This document shows, piece by piece, positions 57,231 to 64,000 of a stretch of 64,000 bases of DNA. The notes under the pieces were generated by a model that did no database searches, was not told where the DNA came from, and worked only from the letters and a program-made list of their open reading frames with translations. The stretch is from Kroppenstedtia guangzhouensis (GTDB lineage Bacteria > Bacillota > Bacilli > Thermoactinomycetales > DSM-45169), in contig NZ_BMEX01000005.1 in the NCBI RefSeq assembly GCF_014637345.1, forward strand, positions 254,792-318,791, written 5' to 3'. Numbering within the stretch: position 1 is the first letter of the stretch; every line of letters begins with the position of its first letter. Position numbers and translations under genes: made by a program.

Positions 57231-57671
57231 GTGGATCTGGAACGGGCTTTGGACACATTAAAATCCCAAGGATACAAATTCACTGGAAAACGGGAACGAA
57301 TGGTTCAGATCTTCAACAGGGAAAACCGGTATCTGACTGCAAAACAGATCCTGGAGGAAATGCAGGGGGAGTATCCGGGGTTGAGTGTGGATACGGTTTA
57401 CCGGAATTTGTCCCTGTTTGAGAGATTGGGGATTGTGGAAGGGACCGAATGGGAAGGGGAGCGCCGCTATCGCTTCCACTGCGGTGGGGATCAACATCAC
57501 CACCATTTGATCTGCAAGGAATGTGGCAAGACCCGTCAACTTAACGTCTGTCCCATGAATGCCATCCTCGGGGAGCCTGATGGTTTCACCATCACCGATC
57601 ATAAATTTGAGATCTTCGGATTTTGTCAGGATTGCGGTTCCGGTCAGAAAGAATTGCAGAGCAAAGCGTGA
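57231..57671 (+). CDS. zur: Fur family zinc regulator Zur
   Basis: A 146-residue repressor of zinc uptake. It has the winged-helix start (L-K-S-Q-G-Y-K-F-T-G-K-R-E-R), V-D-T-V-Y-R-N-L-S-L-F at the recognition helix, and the sensor region H-C-G-G-D-Q-H-H-H-H-L-I. Structural-zinc pairs C-K-E-C and C-Q-D-C are present. The zinc-uptake genes directly upstream and the Zur box support Zur over Fur or PerR. GTG 57231 follows AGGAGGGA. Confidence 0.9.
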   Translation: MDLERALDTLKSQGYKFTGKRERMVQIFNRENRYLTAKQILEEMQGEYPGLSVDTVYRNLSLFERLGIVEGTEWEGERRYRFHCGGDQHHHHLICKECGKTRQLNVCPMNAILGEPDGFTITDHKFEIFGFCQDCGSGQKELQSKA

Positions 57672-57683
57672 GGCGGTGTCGGT

Positions 57684-58142
57684 ATGAGTTATGATCGGTG
57701 GATGAAGGAAGCGATCCGCGAAGCCGGGGAAGCGGAAGCAAAGGGAGAAGTGCCGATTGGAGCTGTCTTGGTTCGGGAGGGGGAGATCATCGGTCGGGGG
57801 CATAATCTGCGGGAAAGCCATCAGGACCCCACCGCCCACGCGGAGATGATCGCCATCCGGGAAGCCGCCCGCCTCCTGGGCGGATGGAGACTGGCGGGAT
57901 GTGAGTTGTATGTCACCCTGGAACCTTGCCCCATGTGCGCAGGTGCCATCCTCTTGTCCCGATTGGACACCCTGGTCTACGGTGCGTATGACCCCAAGGG
58001 CGGCTGTGCCGGTACCCTGATGAATCTTCCCCGGGATGATCGCTTCAACCATCAGGTGGAAGTGGTGGGGGGAATTTTGGAACAGGAATGCGGGGAATTA
58101 CTGAGAGGATTTTTCCGTAAACTCAGGGAGCAAAGGAAGTGA
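57684..58142 (+). CDS. tadA: tRNA adenosine(34) deaminase TadA
   Basis: TadA converts A34 of tRNA-Arg(ACG) to inosine. The 152-residue product has the zinc site T-A-H-A-E-M (catalytic H-A-E near residue 54) and P-C-P-M-C-A-G-A (near 84), and a normal length. ATG 57684 with weak GGCGGTG upstream. In B. subtilis tadA precedes the SRP RNA and dnaX. Here tRNA-Ser(CGA) and an integrated element follow. Confidence 0.95.
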   Translation: MSYDRWMKEAIREAGEAEAKGEVPIGAVLVREGEIIGRGHNLRESHQDPTAHAEMIAIREAARLLGGWRLAGCELYVTLEPCPMCAGAILLSRLDTLVYGAYDPKGGCAGTLMNLPRDDRFNHQVEVVGGILEQECGELLRGFFRKLREQRK

Positions 58143-58170
58143 AGTCGGAAAGGGGTCCACAGGAAGCCTC

Positions 58171-58199
58171 TTGACTTCGGCGTTCTTTTCGACTATGAT
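58171..58199 (+). promoter_or_regulatory. Promoter of tRNA-Ser(CGA)
   Basis: TTGACT (58171-58176), 17 bases and TATGAT (58194-58199), 20 bases before the tRNA. Confidence 0.8.
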
Positions 58200-58219
58200 A
58201 ATAAATTGTCAGGCATTAT

Positions 58220-58377
<158 letters not shown>

Positions 58378-58386
58378 TTCACCTGA

Positions 58387-59544
58387 CTAAAGCGTATTCT
58401 TGCTACCAAAGAGGAAGTTGTCCAGTTTTTGGGCAGCTTCTTTTTGCATATTGGGCATTACATGGGAATAAGTGTCCATGGTGATCGTGATAGTTGAATG
58501 TCCCAAACGTTCGGATACAACCTTCGGATGCTCTCCTTGCTGAAGTAATAAAGTGGCATGAGTATGACGCAAATCATGAAACCTTATATGAGGTAATTTC
58601 ATCCTCTTGATTAGACGGCCAAACTCTCGGGAAAGATAATCGATATTAATGGGAGTACCGTCAGAATTAGCGAAAATAAGATCATGATCTTGATACAGTG
58701 GCCCACAACTTATTTTCTCTTGAGCTTGTCGCTTTTTAATCCTATTAAGCATATGTATGACTGAATCGGAAACGGCGATGGACCGACGACTGCCATCTGT
58801 TTTAGTTGTATCCCGGAAAACAAGCCCTTTATTTTTTATTCTTTGAATGGTTTGTCGAACGCTGATGGTACGATTCGCAAAATCAATATCTTTCCACCTT
58901 AACCCAAATATCTCACCTCGACGCATTCCGGTATTGATTGCAAAAAAGATTTGTTCATAATACGGAGTGTTTTTTGTTGCGGATAAAAGTTGATGAACCT
59001 GTTCTCTACTAAGTGTGTTAATCTGTTTCCTTTGAGGTTTTGGGGGAGTAACAGACTTCGCTGGATTCATAGGGATCACTTGCCACTTTACGGCTTGATC
59101 TAAGGCTTGATGGAGAATCCGATGATGATGAAGTACAGATCGGGGAGACAGCCCCCCAGAACCATCCTTTCTCCCTTTAGCCAATTTTTCTGAGTAGTAT
59201 CCCTGAATATGCATTGGTTTGAGTTTGTCCATCGGAATGTCCCCGATTTGAGGAATTATGTGCTGTGTGATCATATACTCATAACCTTGATATGTTCGTG
59301 GAGCCGTATTTAGCTCAGCATAATCTTTAAGCCAGCGATTAAGATACTCCCCAAGTGTAATTTTAGAAGGCTCTACATAGGTGCCAGACTCAATTTGATG
59401 CAGTTTTTGGTTTAGGAAGCTTTGAGCTTCTTTCTTTGTTTTAAACCCACTGAACCATTTCCTATTTCGTGAACCGTCCGCTTTTTTTCCAATGTCCAAA
59501 ACGATCGCCCACTTGCTACCTCTTTTTCTTATGTGTCCCCTCAA
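58387..59544 (-). CDS. int: Tyrosine recombinase / phage integrase
   Basis: A 385-residue site-specific recombinase: AP2-like arm-binding N-terminus (K-R-G-S-K-W-A-I-V-L-D), core-binding domain (about 60-170), catalytic domain with Arg in N-T-G-M-R-R-G-E-I-F-G-L-R-W, H-D-L-R-H-T-H-A-T-L-L-L, L-G-H-S-T-I-T-I-T-M-D-T-Y (His and nucleophile Tyr). All catalytic residues are present, so it is probably active. It points towards the tRNA. A decayed relative lies at 48250-48722. Confidence 0.95.
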   Translation of the reverse strand: MRGHIRKRGSKWAIVLDIGKKADGSRNRKWFSGFKTKKEAQSFLNQKLHQIESGTYVEPSKITLGEYLNRWLKDYAELNTAPRTYQGYEYMITQHIIPQIGDIPMDKLKPMHIQGYYSEKLAKGRKDGSGGLSPRSVLHHHRILHQALDQAVKWQVIPMNPAKSVTPPKPQRKQINTLSREQVHQLLSATKNTPYYEQIFFAINTGMRRGEIFGLRWKDIDFANRTISVRQTIQRIKNKGLVFRDTTKTDGSRRSIAVSDSVIHMLNRIKKRQAQEKISCGPLYQDHDLIFANSDGTPINIDYLSREFGRLIKRMKLPHIRFHDLRHTHATLLLQQGEHPKVVSERLGHSTITITMDTYSHVMPNMQKEAAQKLDNFLFGSKNTL

Positions 59545-59584
59545 CGATATCCCTCCCGTTAAAACTCTCGCTTAAACGAAAGTT

Positions 59585-60208
59585 TTAAATTACCTTTTTC
59601 TTCAACAAAGCATCTTCCCTTTGTCTGTAATCTCTTAAGCAACTCCATGAACAAAAATGTTTTTCTTCAAGGCTGTAAGCAGTTTTGTCGATCATAGTTA
59701 CCCAAGATTCCGGGAAATCAAGGTTCTCAACTTCTTTCTCGCACTCATCACAAATATACTTGATCAATCTTTTTAATTCCCCTTTTAATTGTGCGAATTT
59801 CAAACGGAAATGAATGGTTTCTTCCAAAACATCAAAGTAGTCAGCGAGATCCCAAGGATTCGTGATCCCTTTTGAGTATGCTTTTTGTAGCTCATCAAGG
59901 GGAATCAATGTTTCTACAGCCCACCGAAGGGCCTTTTCTTCACAGCGACTGACATTCAATCGATTTCTATAACGGTAGTGGTGCTGAGTTGTGAATCTAC
60001 CTGCCGATGTATAATGGTGTCCTAATTCTTCAGCGAGAATTGATCGAGTTGCTTTTTTATCGTTTTGGATTTCTTCACACAATCCGATCACCGCTTGTCC
60101 GCTATTGGTACACCAGTAGTATCCCAAAAGAGGGGGACGGAAAGGAAACCAGTCAACAATGATTCCTTCCTCTTGCGCAAGGTCGAAAAGATTTAGATTT
60201 GCTAGCAT
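59585..60208 (-). CDS. ImmA/IrrE family metallopeptidase-like protein
   Basis: A 207-residue protein in the place of ImmA, the antirepressor protease that cleaves phage-type repressors on induction. The metal motif reads I-L-A-E-E-L-G-H-H-Y, where the first His of HExxH is Glu. That variant is common in this phage subgroup, so activity is uncertain. A C-terminal cysteine cluster C-D-E-C...C-S-W-S-C suggests a zinc ribbon. It lies downstream of the repressor on the same strand. Confidence 0.8.
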   Translation of the reverse strand: MLANLNLFDLAQEEGIIVDWFPFRPPLLGYYWCTNSGQAVIGLCEEIQNDKKATRSILAEELGHHYTSAGRFTTQHHYRYRNRLNVSRCEEKALRWAVETLIPLDELQKAYSKGITNPWDLADYFDVLEETIHFRLKFAQLKGELKRLIKYICDECEKEVENLDFPESWVTMIDKTAYSLEEKHFCSWSCLRDYRQREDALLKKKVI

Positions 60209-60300
60209 GTATCCTCCTTAGATGTCTTTGGGGATCATATGTTCCTATTGTATAACAATCTGGATATCCGTGCAATTTTATGACAAAAAGAAATACGGCA

Positions 60301-60627
60301 TTATTCAATACCGTATTTCTGCCGAATAAACTCCTTGAATTTTTCGATGTCTTCACGAGCTTGTTGTGGAAGATCGTCCATTGGATCGTCTGTACGGTGA
60401 GCAGCTTCCGTTTCAAATTGGCTAGGTACATTAGTACGTCCTAATAGGTAATCGGCTGAGACGTTAAAAAAGTCAGCTATCTCTTTAATTGCGGTCATTT
60501 CAGGTTCATAAGTATTTGATTCCCATTTTGAAATGGTTGTGTTATCAACCCCCAATACTTTAGCTAGTTCCGCCTGCGTGATCTTTCTTTTTTTCCGAAG
60601 TTCTTTAAGGCGTTGGCCAAAAGACAT
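60301..60627 (-). CDS. Phage-type XRE repressor (cI-like)
   Basis: A 108-residue HTH protein: L-R-K-K-R-K-I-T-Q-A-E-L-A-K-V-L-G-V-D-N-T-T-I-S-K-W-E-S (about 10-37). Y-E-P-E-M-T-A-I-K-E-I-A-D-F-F-N-V-S-A-D-Y-L-L-G follows, the standard lysogenic repressor plan. ATG 60627 follows GGAGGACG. It is divergent from the early genes at 60797. Confidence 0.9.
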   Translation of the reverse strand: MSFGQRLKELRKKRKITQAELAKVLGVDNTTISKWESNTYEPEMTAIKEIADFFNVSADYLLGRTNVPSQFETEAAHRTDDPMDDLPQQAREDIEKFKEFIRQKYGIE

Positions 60628-60796
60628 TTAATTCGTCCTCCGTTATTTTGCTGTTTCATCAAATTCATCTTACCACGTTATATATTGTACCAATAAACAG
60701 TTGATCAAATAGCAAATTGGTTGTTGACATTTGAGCTATGATCAAATAAACTGAGATCAAGAAGTTGAGGAAAGCTCAAGAAAGGAGGATTCGTTC
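60628..60796. promoter_or_regulatory. Divergent lysogeny control region
   Basis: Rightward promoter TTGACA (60724-60729), 17 bases, TAAACT (60747-60752). The word TGATCAAATA occurs at 60702 and 60739, the second inside the spacer, and AATAAAC-type words flank them (60692 and 60745). These direct repeats are candidate operators for the repressor at 60301 and overlap the likely leftward promoter region. Confidence 0.6.
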
Positions 60797-61066
60797 GTGA
60801 GACAACTATTTCTCAACCTGAAGGCATTATCCAACTACAGGTCAAAAAAAAGGATTTCGATGCGAGAAATGGCTGAAGCGCTTGGGCTAAAAACTCCAGG
60901 GGGGTATGCAAGAATCGAATCTGGAAATGTCAAATTGAAAGCAGAACATCTGCCGATAATAGCGAAAATGTTGGGTTTGACGATCGTTCAATTGGTTACC
61001 CTTCTTTTTTATGAGGATGATGTTGAGGAAACATCAAGTAAAACGCCGAAAAAGATAACTGCCTAA
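60797..61066 (+). CDS. XRE family HTH protein (Cro-like)
   Basis: An 89-residue DNA-binding protein. The HTH is R-I-S-M-R-E-M-A-E-A-L-G-L-K-T-P-G-G-Y-A-R-I-E-S-G (about 18-42), with H-L-P-I-I-A-K-M-L-G after it. GTG 60797 follows AAAGGAGG. As the first early gene opposite the repressor it may act like Cro. It is transcribed with the next gene, 15 bases away. Confidence 0.8.
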   Translation: MRQLFLNLKALSNYRSKKRISMREMAEALGLKTPGGYARIESGNVKLKAEHLPIIAKMLGLTIVQLVTLLFYEDDVEETSSKTPKKITA

Positions 61067-61081
61067 AAAAGGGGGAGGAAC

Positions 61082-61375
61082 ATGTCTGCGCCATTTGCGT
61101 TGATCCAAGCTCAAGAAGAAGCAGACTTTCGTATCTCAGCCAAGGATATCGTTCGATTACTCACTGCACTACAACAAAACCAATTGCCTGAAGTTTTACA
61201 CGTAGATGATGTTGAACGAATCTTGCGGGTTAGTCACTATACAGCCCTGGAGTTGATGAAAAAGAAAGAGTTTCCGTCCTTGAAACTGGGCCGGTCCCAC
61301 AAGATTCCACGCGATGAGTTTTTACGCTGGTTGTCAGAGTCGGCGCAAAGCAAAGCCATGATCTCGATTACCTAG
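61082..61375 (+). CDS. Excisionase-like HTH DNA-binding protein
   Basis: The 97-residue product has a helix-turn-helix of the excisionase/MerR-like type (V-D-D-V-E-R-I-L-R-V-S-H-Y-T-A-L-E-L-M-K-K-K-E-F-P-S-L-K-L-G-R-S-H-K-I-P-R, about 40-76). It may assist excision or act as a regulator. GGGGGAGGAAC precedes ATG 61082. Confidence 0.75.
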   Translation: MSAPFALIQAQEEADFRISAKDIVRLLTALQQNQLPEVLHVDDVERILRVSHYTALELMKKKEFPSLKLGRSHKIPRDEFLRWLSESAQSKAMISIT

Positions 61376-61425
61376 TTTCAATTTCTCATAGGTACATTAA
61401 AGCTCTTTTGACAGGGGGGGATGGT

Positions 61426-61566
61426 ATGACAAAGTTCTTTACTCATGTGGAGCAAGCTTGGCCACTTCTTGAGGAAGAGCGGCAAGAGGAGCTGAAAGGA
61501 GATGAAGAGGACCAACGGCGGCCACCGTTTGGACCTCTGTTCAAAAAGTTGATCGGTAGTGATTGA
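61426..61566 (+). CDS. Small acidic phage protein
   Basis: A 46-residue protein, M-T-K-F-F-T-H-V-E-Q-A-W-P-L-L-E-E-E-R-Q, then acidic/basic residues, ending K-K-L-I-G-S-D. AGGGGGGGAT lies upstream of ATG 61426. No family recognised. Size and position fit the many short early phage genes. Confidence 0.5.
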   Translation: MTKFFTHVEQAWPLLEEERQEELKGDEEDQRRPPFGPLFKKLIGSD

Positions 61567-61599
61567 GGAAATCCGATTTAAGTTTACCGATTCGGCAAG

Positions 61600-61925
61600 C
61601 TGAAAGCAACAGGGCATCCCGCCCTGGATTCAGATTCCGGTATTGTCCGGAACCTGAATCGAAGGCGGGAAACCGCCTCAATCTTGCACCTTGAAAATTG
61701 GATAGCGCGGAACCGATCAAGGAAGCACGGGAGCAGAAGCTCCGTGAGCGCGACGACCCGGGTCACCGGCGAGCGGGACGCATTACGCGGACAGCGGGCG
61801 GACCGGATCGGGGACGGCACCGGCATTCATCTGCCGGGACGGTTCACCCAAAAGTGGGTGAACGGTCCGGGCGGATGGGAGCCCACACCGGGTAACCCCC
61901 GGACCACTATCGAAAAGGAGTCGAC
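61600..61925 (+). ncRNA. Candidate structured RNA in the phage early region
   Basis: No good gene fits here. It is unusually GC-rich and full of stable hairpins. A 14-bp stem spans 61627-61660 (GATTCAGATTCCGG and its near-complement, loop TATTGT). GGCGGG AAA CCGCC lies at 61664-61677, and GTTCACCC/GGGTGAAC at 61842-61863. Frames at 61684 and 61698 cross it but have no ribosome site and odd composition. It could be a regulatory leader of the next genes or a separate RNA. Confidence 0.4.
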
Positions 61926-62159
61926 ATGGGATGGGAAAATGCACGGGCAGAAGAAATCGGACGACTCCGTGTTGAGATCCAGTCATTAAAAGGATTGCAA
62001 AATAAGGCGGCAGAGCTGGCGGACGCAATCGATGACCACGGATTCAAGGATGAAGTGAGTTCACTGCATGAAATGCTGGTGATGTTTGGAGCACTCATGA
62101 GGGTGAACACCGCCGACCGACGGCAAAAATTGAAGAGCTTGAAGGAGGAGGAAGAGTGA
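61926..62159 (+). CDS. Hypothetical coiled-coil phage protein
   Basis: A 77-residue, mostly helical protein: A-R-A-E-E-I-G-R-L-R-V-E-I-Q-S-L-K and L-K-S-L-K-E-E-E-E show heptad-like leucines. No family is recognised. AAAAGGAG lies before ATG 61926, and it overlaps the next gene by four bases. Confidence 0.6.
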   Translation: MGWENARAEEIGRLRVEIQSLKGLQNKAAELADAIDDHGFKDEVSSLHEMLVMFGALMRVNTADRRQKLKSLKEEEE

Positions 62160-62467
62160 AACAAAAACGCCGGTACGGCTTCCATCAGCGGATTCTGGAT
62201 CTGATCAAACAGGGTGAAGAGGTTCACTCAAGGGCAATGGGCCGGTGGGGGCGAGTTACGGGTGGTGTGGCGGGTATCAATGACCCCAACTATCCGGCGG
62301 TGCTCCGCATCAAGTCCGTCCGTGGTGGCATTGAGTGTGTAACCTGCTTTGAAGTTGGTGATCGGGTTGAACTGGTCTATGAGGACGGAAAATGGTGGAT
62401 CGTGAACTCGTGGGAGGTGGAGAGCAATGGGAACGATCACACGGGAGACCCGGCGGCAAGCGTATGA
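62156..62467 (+). CDS. Hypothetical phage protein
   Basis: A 103-residue protein starting with GTG 62156 in a GTGA overlap. The second half is beta-rich (V-L-R-I-K-S-V-R-G-G-I-E-C-V, then R-V-E-L-V-Y-E-D-G-K-W-W-I-V). No family is recognised. Translationally coupled to its neighbours on both sides. Confidence 0.6.
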   Translation: MKQKRRYGFHQRILDLIKQGEEVHSRAMGRWGRVTGGVAGINDPNYPAVLRIKSVRGGIECVTCFEVGDRVELVYEDGKWWIVNSWEVESNGNDHTGDPAASV

Positions 62468-62741
62468 TTCGGTTCTGAAAACGCTGGAGACCCGTCAGGC
62501 GGTAGTCTTGCGAGAGCTTCGGAAATGCCCTCGGTTGACGGCCAACGAGCTAGCTGTCCGGCTGTGGAACAGCGGAGTCATTCCAATGCCGGAGAGGAAC
62601 CGGGTGCACCCCCGGCTGAATGAGTTGGTTGAAGCTGGGGAAGTGGCAGTGACCGGGAAGCGAACCTGTAGTATCTCCGGAAAGAAATGTGCGGTGTATG
62701 AACCAGTAGATACAAGATCCATACAAGGATCACTTTTCTAG
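62427..62741 (+). CDS. Winged-helix-like phage protein
   Basis: A 104-residue protein that looks like a small winged helix: L-R-K-C-P-R-L-T-A-N-E-L-A-V-R-L-W-N-S-G, then R-V-H-P-R-L-N-E-L-V-E-A-G-E-V-A-V-T-G-K-R. Possibly DNA binding. GGAGGTGGAG precedes ATG 62427; it overlaps the gene before by 41 bases. Confidence 0.6.
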   Translation: MGTITRETRRQAYDSVLKTLETRQAVVLRELRKCPRLTANELAVRLWNSGVIPMPERNRVHPRLNELVEAGEVAVTGKRTCSISGKKCAVYEPVDTRSIQGSLF

Positions 62742-62794
62742 ATGGGGCGGTCACAATTGCTTACGTAGAAGGGAAGAGGAGGGGAGACTAAGTA

Positions 62795-63781
62795 ATGGCT
62801 GGTGTTCCTTGGATACGAATCTCGACCAACATGTTTGAAGATGAAAAGGTCAAATTGATTCAAGCACTTCCTGAAGGAGACTCATTGGTAGTTATCTGGC
62901 TTCGGCTATTGACTCTAGCTGGAAAAACGAACGATCGAGGTTATATCTACTTAGACGAAGGGACTCCGTACACCCCGCAAATGCTATCTATCATCATGAA
63001 CAAACCTCAAACAGTAGTGGATTTGGCACTCCAAACCTTCTCAGACTTTCAAATGATCGAGGTCAATGAACAAGGGATTTGCATTCTCAACTGGGAGAAG
63101 CACCAGAACATTGACGGACTGGAGAAGATCCGAAAACAGAACCGGGAGCGTAAACGGAGACAGAGAGCACGGCAAAAAGAGCTTCCAGAACCTGAACCTC
63201 ATCCGGACTCTGGTTCCGATGATTCACGTGACATGTCACGTGACGTCCCGGAAGAAGTCACGCCAAGTCACGCAACAGATAAAGAAGAAGATAAAGATAA
63301 AGATATAGATAAAGATAGAGAAAGAGAAAAGAGAGGGAGGACTGGGGGGAGAGAAAATCTTTGTTCCACGGAGGATATAAAGACCTTTGTTGAAAGCCTA
63401 TCGGCTTCCAACCCCTTACCTATTCCTCAAGATCTCTTGATCAAATATATCAACTGCCTGAGGCTGACACGGAAGACGGGACGGATCTCCCAAAGCATCA
63501 TCCTCAGCCACTGGGAGAAATGGCAGCAGTTTCCCCCAGTTGTCGTTCAATACGCAATGTATATCCACCTAACAAAGCATGACGACAAAAAAGAAGAATA
63601 CACACTGGGGATCATGCGAAACACCGATGAACATGAGGCCAACAGGAAGATGATCCTGTTGAAAAACAAAAAACAAAGTAACAAGGAGGTACCCCAACAT
63701 GAACCACCTTGGACCAGCCCTTCTGGAAGCTCTTCCCCCGCTGAACCCGCAGATCGATACGAAGAATTTGTCATCGAATGA
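62795..63781 (+). CDS. Phage replisome organizer / DnaD-like initiator
   Basis: A 328-residue replication protein. The N-terminal domain (W-I-R-I-S-T-N-M-F-E-D-E-K-V-K-L-I and L-W-R-L-type G-D-S-L-V-V-I-W-L-R-L-L) is the phage replisome-organizer type. A charged linker K-E-E-D-K-D-K-D-I-D-K-D-R-E-R-E follows, coded by a near-perfect AAAGAT/AGATAA repeat. The C-terminal part is rich in helices. GAGGAGGGG lies upstream of ATG 62795. Its coding sequence carries short iterons. The stop lies beyond the start of the helicase-loader gene. Confidence 0.82.
   Translation: MAGVPWIRISTNMFEDEKVKLIQALPEGDSLVVIWLRLLTLAGKTNDRGYIYLDEGTPYTPQMLSIIMNKPQTVVDLALQTFSDFQMIEVNEQGICILNWEKHQNIDGLEKIRKQNRERKRRQRARQKELPEPEPHPDSGSDDSRDMSRDVPEEVTPSHATDKEEDKDKDIDKDREREKRGRTGGRENLCSTEDIKTFVESLSASNPLPIPQDLLIKYINCLRLTRKTGRISQSIILSHWEKWQQFPPVVVQYAMYIHLTKHDDKKEEYTLGIMRNTDEHEANRKMILLKNKKQSNKEVPQHEPPWTSPSGSSSPAEPADRYEEFVIE
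63224..63273. other. Iterons in the replisome-organizer gene, candidate phage origin
   Basis: TCACGTGAC occurs at 63224 and 63236 (12-base period) and AAGTCACGC at 63255 and 63265 (10-base period). All contain GTCACG/CACGTGAC. Phage initiators often bind repeats in their own gene. Confidence 0.5.
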
Positions 63782-64000
63782 CCCCATGGCCTATGCCTAC
63801 TGCTGCACGCGCTGTCGAAAAGAAATCCGTCGGTTGGAAATCAAGCTGTTGGGAAAAACCATCCGCCCCCTCCCAGTTTGTAAATGTGTCTCGGAGGACG
63901 CCGAACGTAGAAGGCAAGAGCGAGAGCTGGCGAACAAGCGGGACTATATCCGGCGGGTTTATGGTGAGGGGCTGATCGACGATGACCTGAAACGCTCGTC
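63699..64000 (+). CDS. DnaC/DnaI-like helicase loader, N-terminal part (cut by window end)
   Basis: The frame is open from ATG 63699 to the end of the window (100 codons). The start reads M-N-H-L-G-P-A-L-L-E-A-L. The next part has C-C-T-R-C and V-C-K-C, a zinc site typical of phage helicase loaders, then a basic region R-R-R-Q-E-R-E-L-A-N-K-R and Y-G-E-G-L-I-D-D-D-L. The AAA+ ATPase domain would follow outside. AAGGAGGTACC is a strong ribosome site. It overlaps the preceding gene by 83 bases in another frame. Confidence 0.7.
   Translation, partial: MNHLGPALLEALPPLNPQIDTKNLSSNDPMAYAYCCTRCRKEIRRLEIKLLGKTIRPLPVCKCVSEDAERRRQERELANKRDYIRRVYGEGLIDDDLKRS

Noticed and set aside
61698-61895. 65-codon arginine/glycine-rich frame
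   Set aside because: No RBS, biased composition caused by GC-rich hairpins; better explained as structured RNA.

Overview
The window is the replication-origin region of a spore-forming Bacillota (Bacillales) chromosome. Gene order follows the Bacillus subtilis origin: rlmH, purA, dnaB, rplI, gdpP, rpsR-ssb-rpsF, ychF, parB-parA, noc, rsmG, mnmG, mnmE, jag, yidC, rnpA, rpmH, oriC, dnaA, dnaN, yaaA, recF, remB, gyrB, gyrA, yaaC, guaB, dacA, pdxS, serS and tadA. Sporulation and germination genes (yyaC, a gerPA/gerPF-type gene, an asnO-like asnB) and the moderately high GC suggest Thermoactinomycetaceae (Kroppenstedtia or Melghirimyces type). That family call is inference from style and synteny, not from a marker gene.

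Layout. Positions 1-31,319 are the left arm, mostly on the minus strand and pointing away from the origin. They hold DNA metabolism, ribosomal, tRNA-modification and chromosome-segregation genes. oriC is bipartite: DnaA-box clusters flank dnaA at 31,538-31,872 and 33,313-33,458, the second next to an AT-rich tract. From 31,919 the right arm runs on the plus strand to tadA at 58,142. It carries a T-box-controlled serS, three tRNA genes (Ser-TGA, Arg-CCT, Ser-CGA), a TetR/YhgE pair and a Zur-controlled zinc-uptake cluster. From about 58,313 to the end lies the left part of a prophage or similar element integrated at tRNA-Ser(CGA). It shows an integrase, an ImmA-like protein, a repressor, divergent early regulators, a replisome organizer with iterons, and a DnaC-like helicase loader cut by the window edge.

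Departures from the standard origin region. (1) parA is split inside its Walker A motif by a 2.36-kb group II intron. Its maturase has lost the reverse-transcriptase active site (YADD is YAGR) and has no visible endonuclease domain. (2) Between noc and rsmG sits an extra two-gene unit: a ParM/StbA-type actin-like ATPase, and a long disordered protein whose first 45 or so residues resemble the FAD-binding N-terminus of MnmG with added lysines. It lies beside a perfect parS site. (3) A short repeat with terminal inverted repeats occurs in at least two fuller and two degraded copies in intergenic gaps. (4) A fossil of a second, group IIC-like intron abuts gyrA and probably supplies its last codons. 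(5) A LexA box precedes a 42-codon membrane-peptide gene. (6) A decayed integrase next to tRNA-Ser(TGA) mirrors the intact one at tRNA-Ser(CGA).

How the parts work together. ParA, ParB, Noc, parS, DnaA, DnaN and gyrase form the initiation and segregation module. MnmE/MnmG, RsmG, RnpA, L34, YidC/YidD and Jag form the usual origin-left translation and membrane-insertion block. GuaB, PurA, PdxS, SerS and the zinc cluster are housekeeping metabolism with local control by PurR, T-box and Zur sites read from the sequence.
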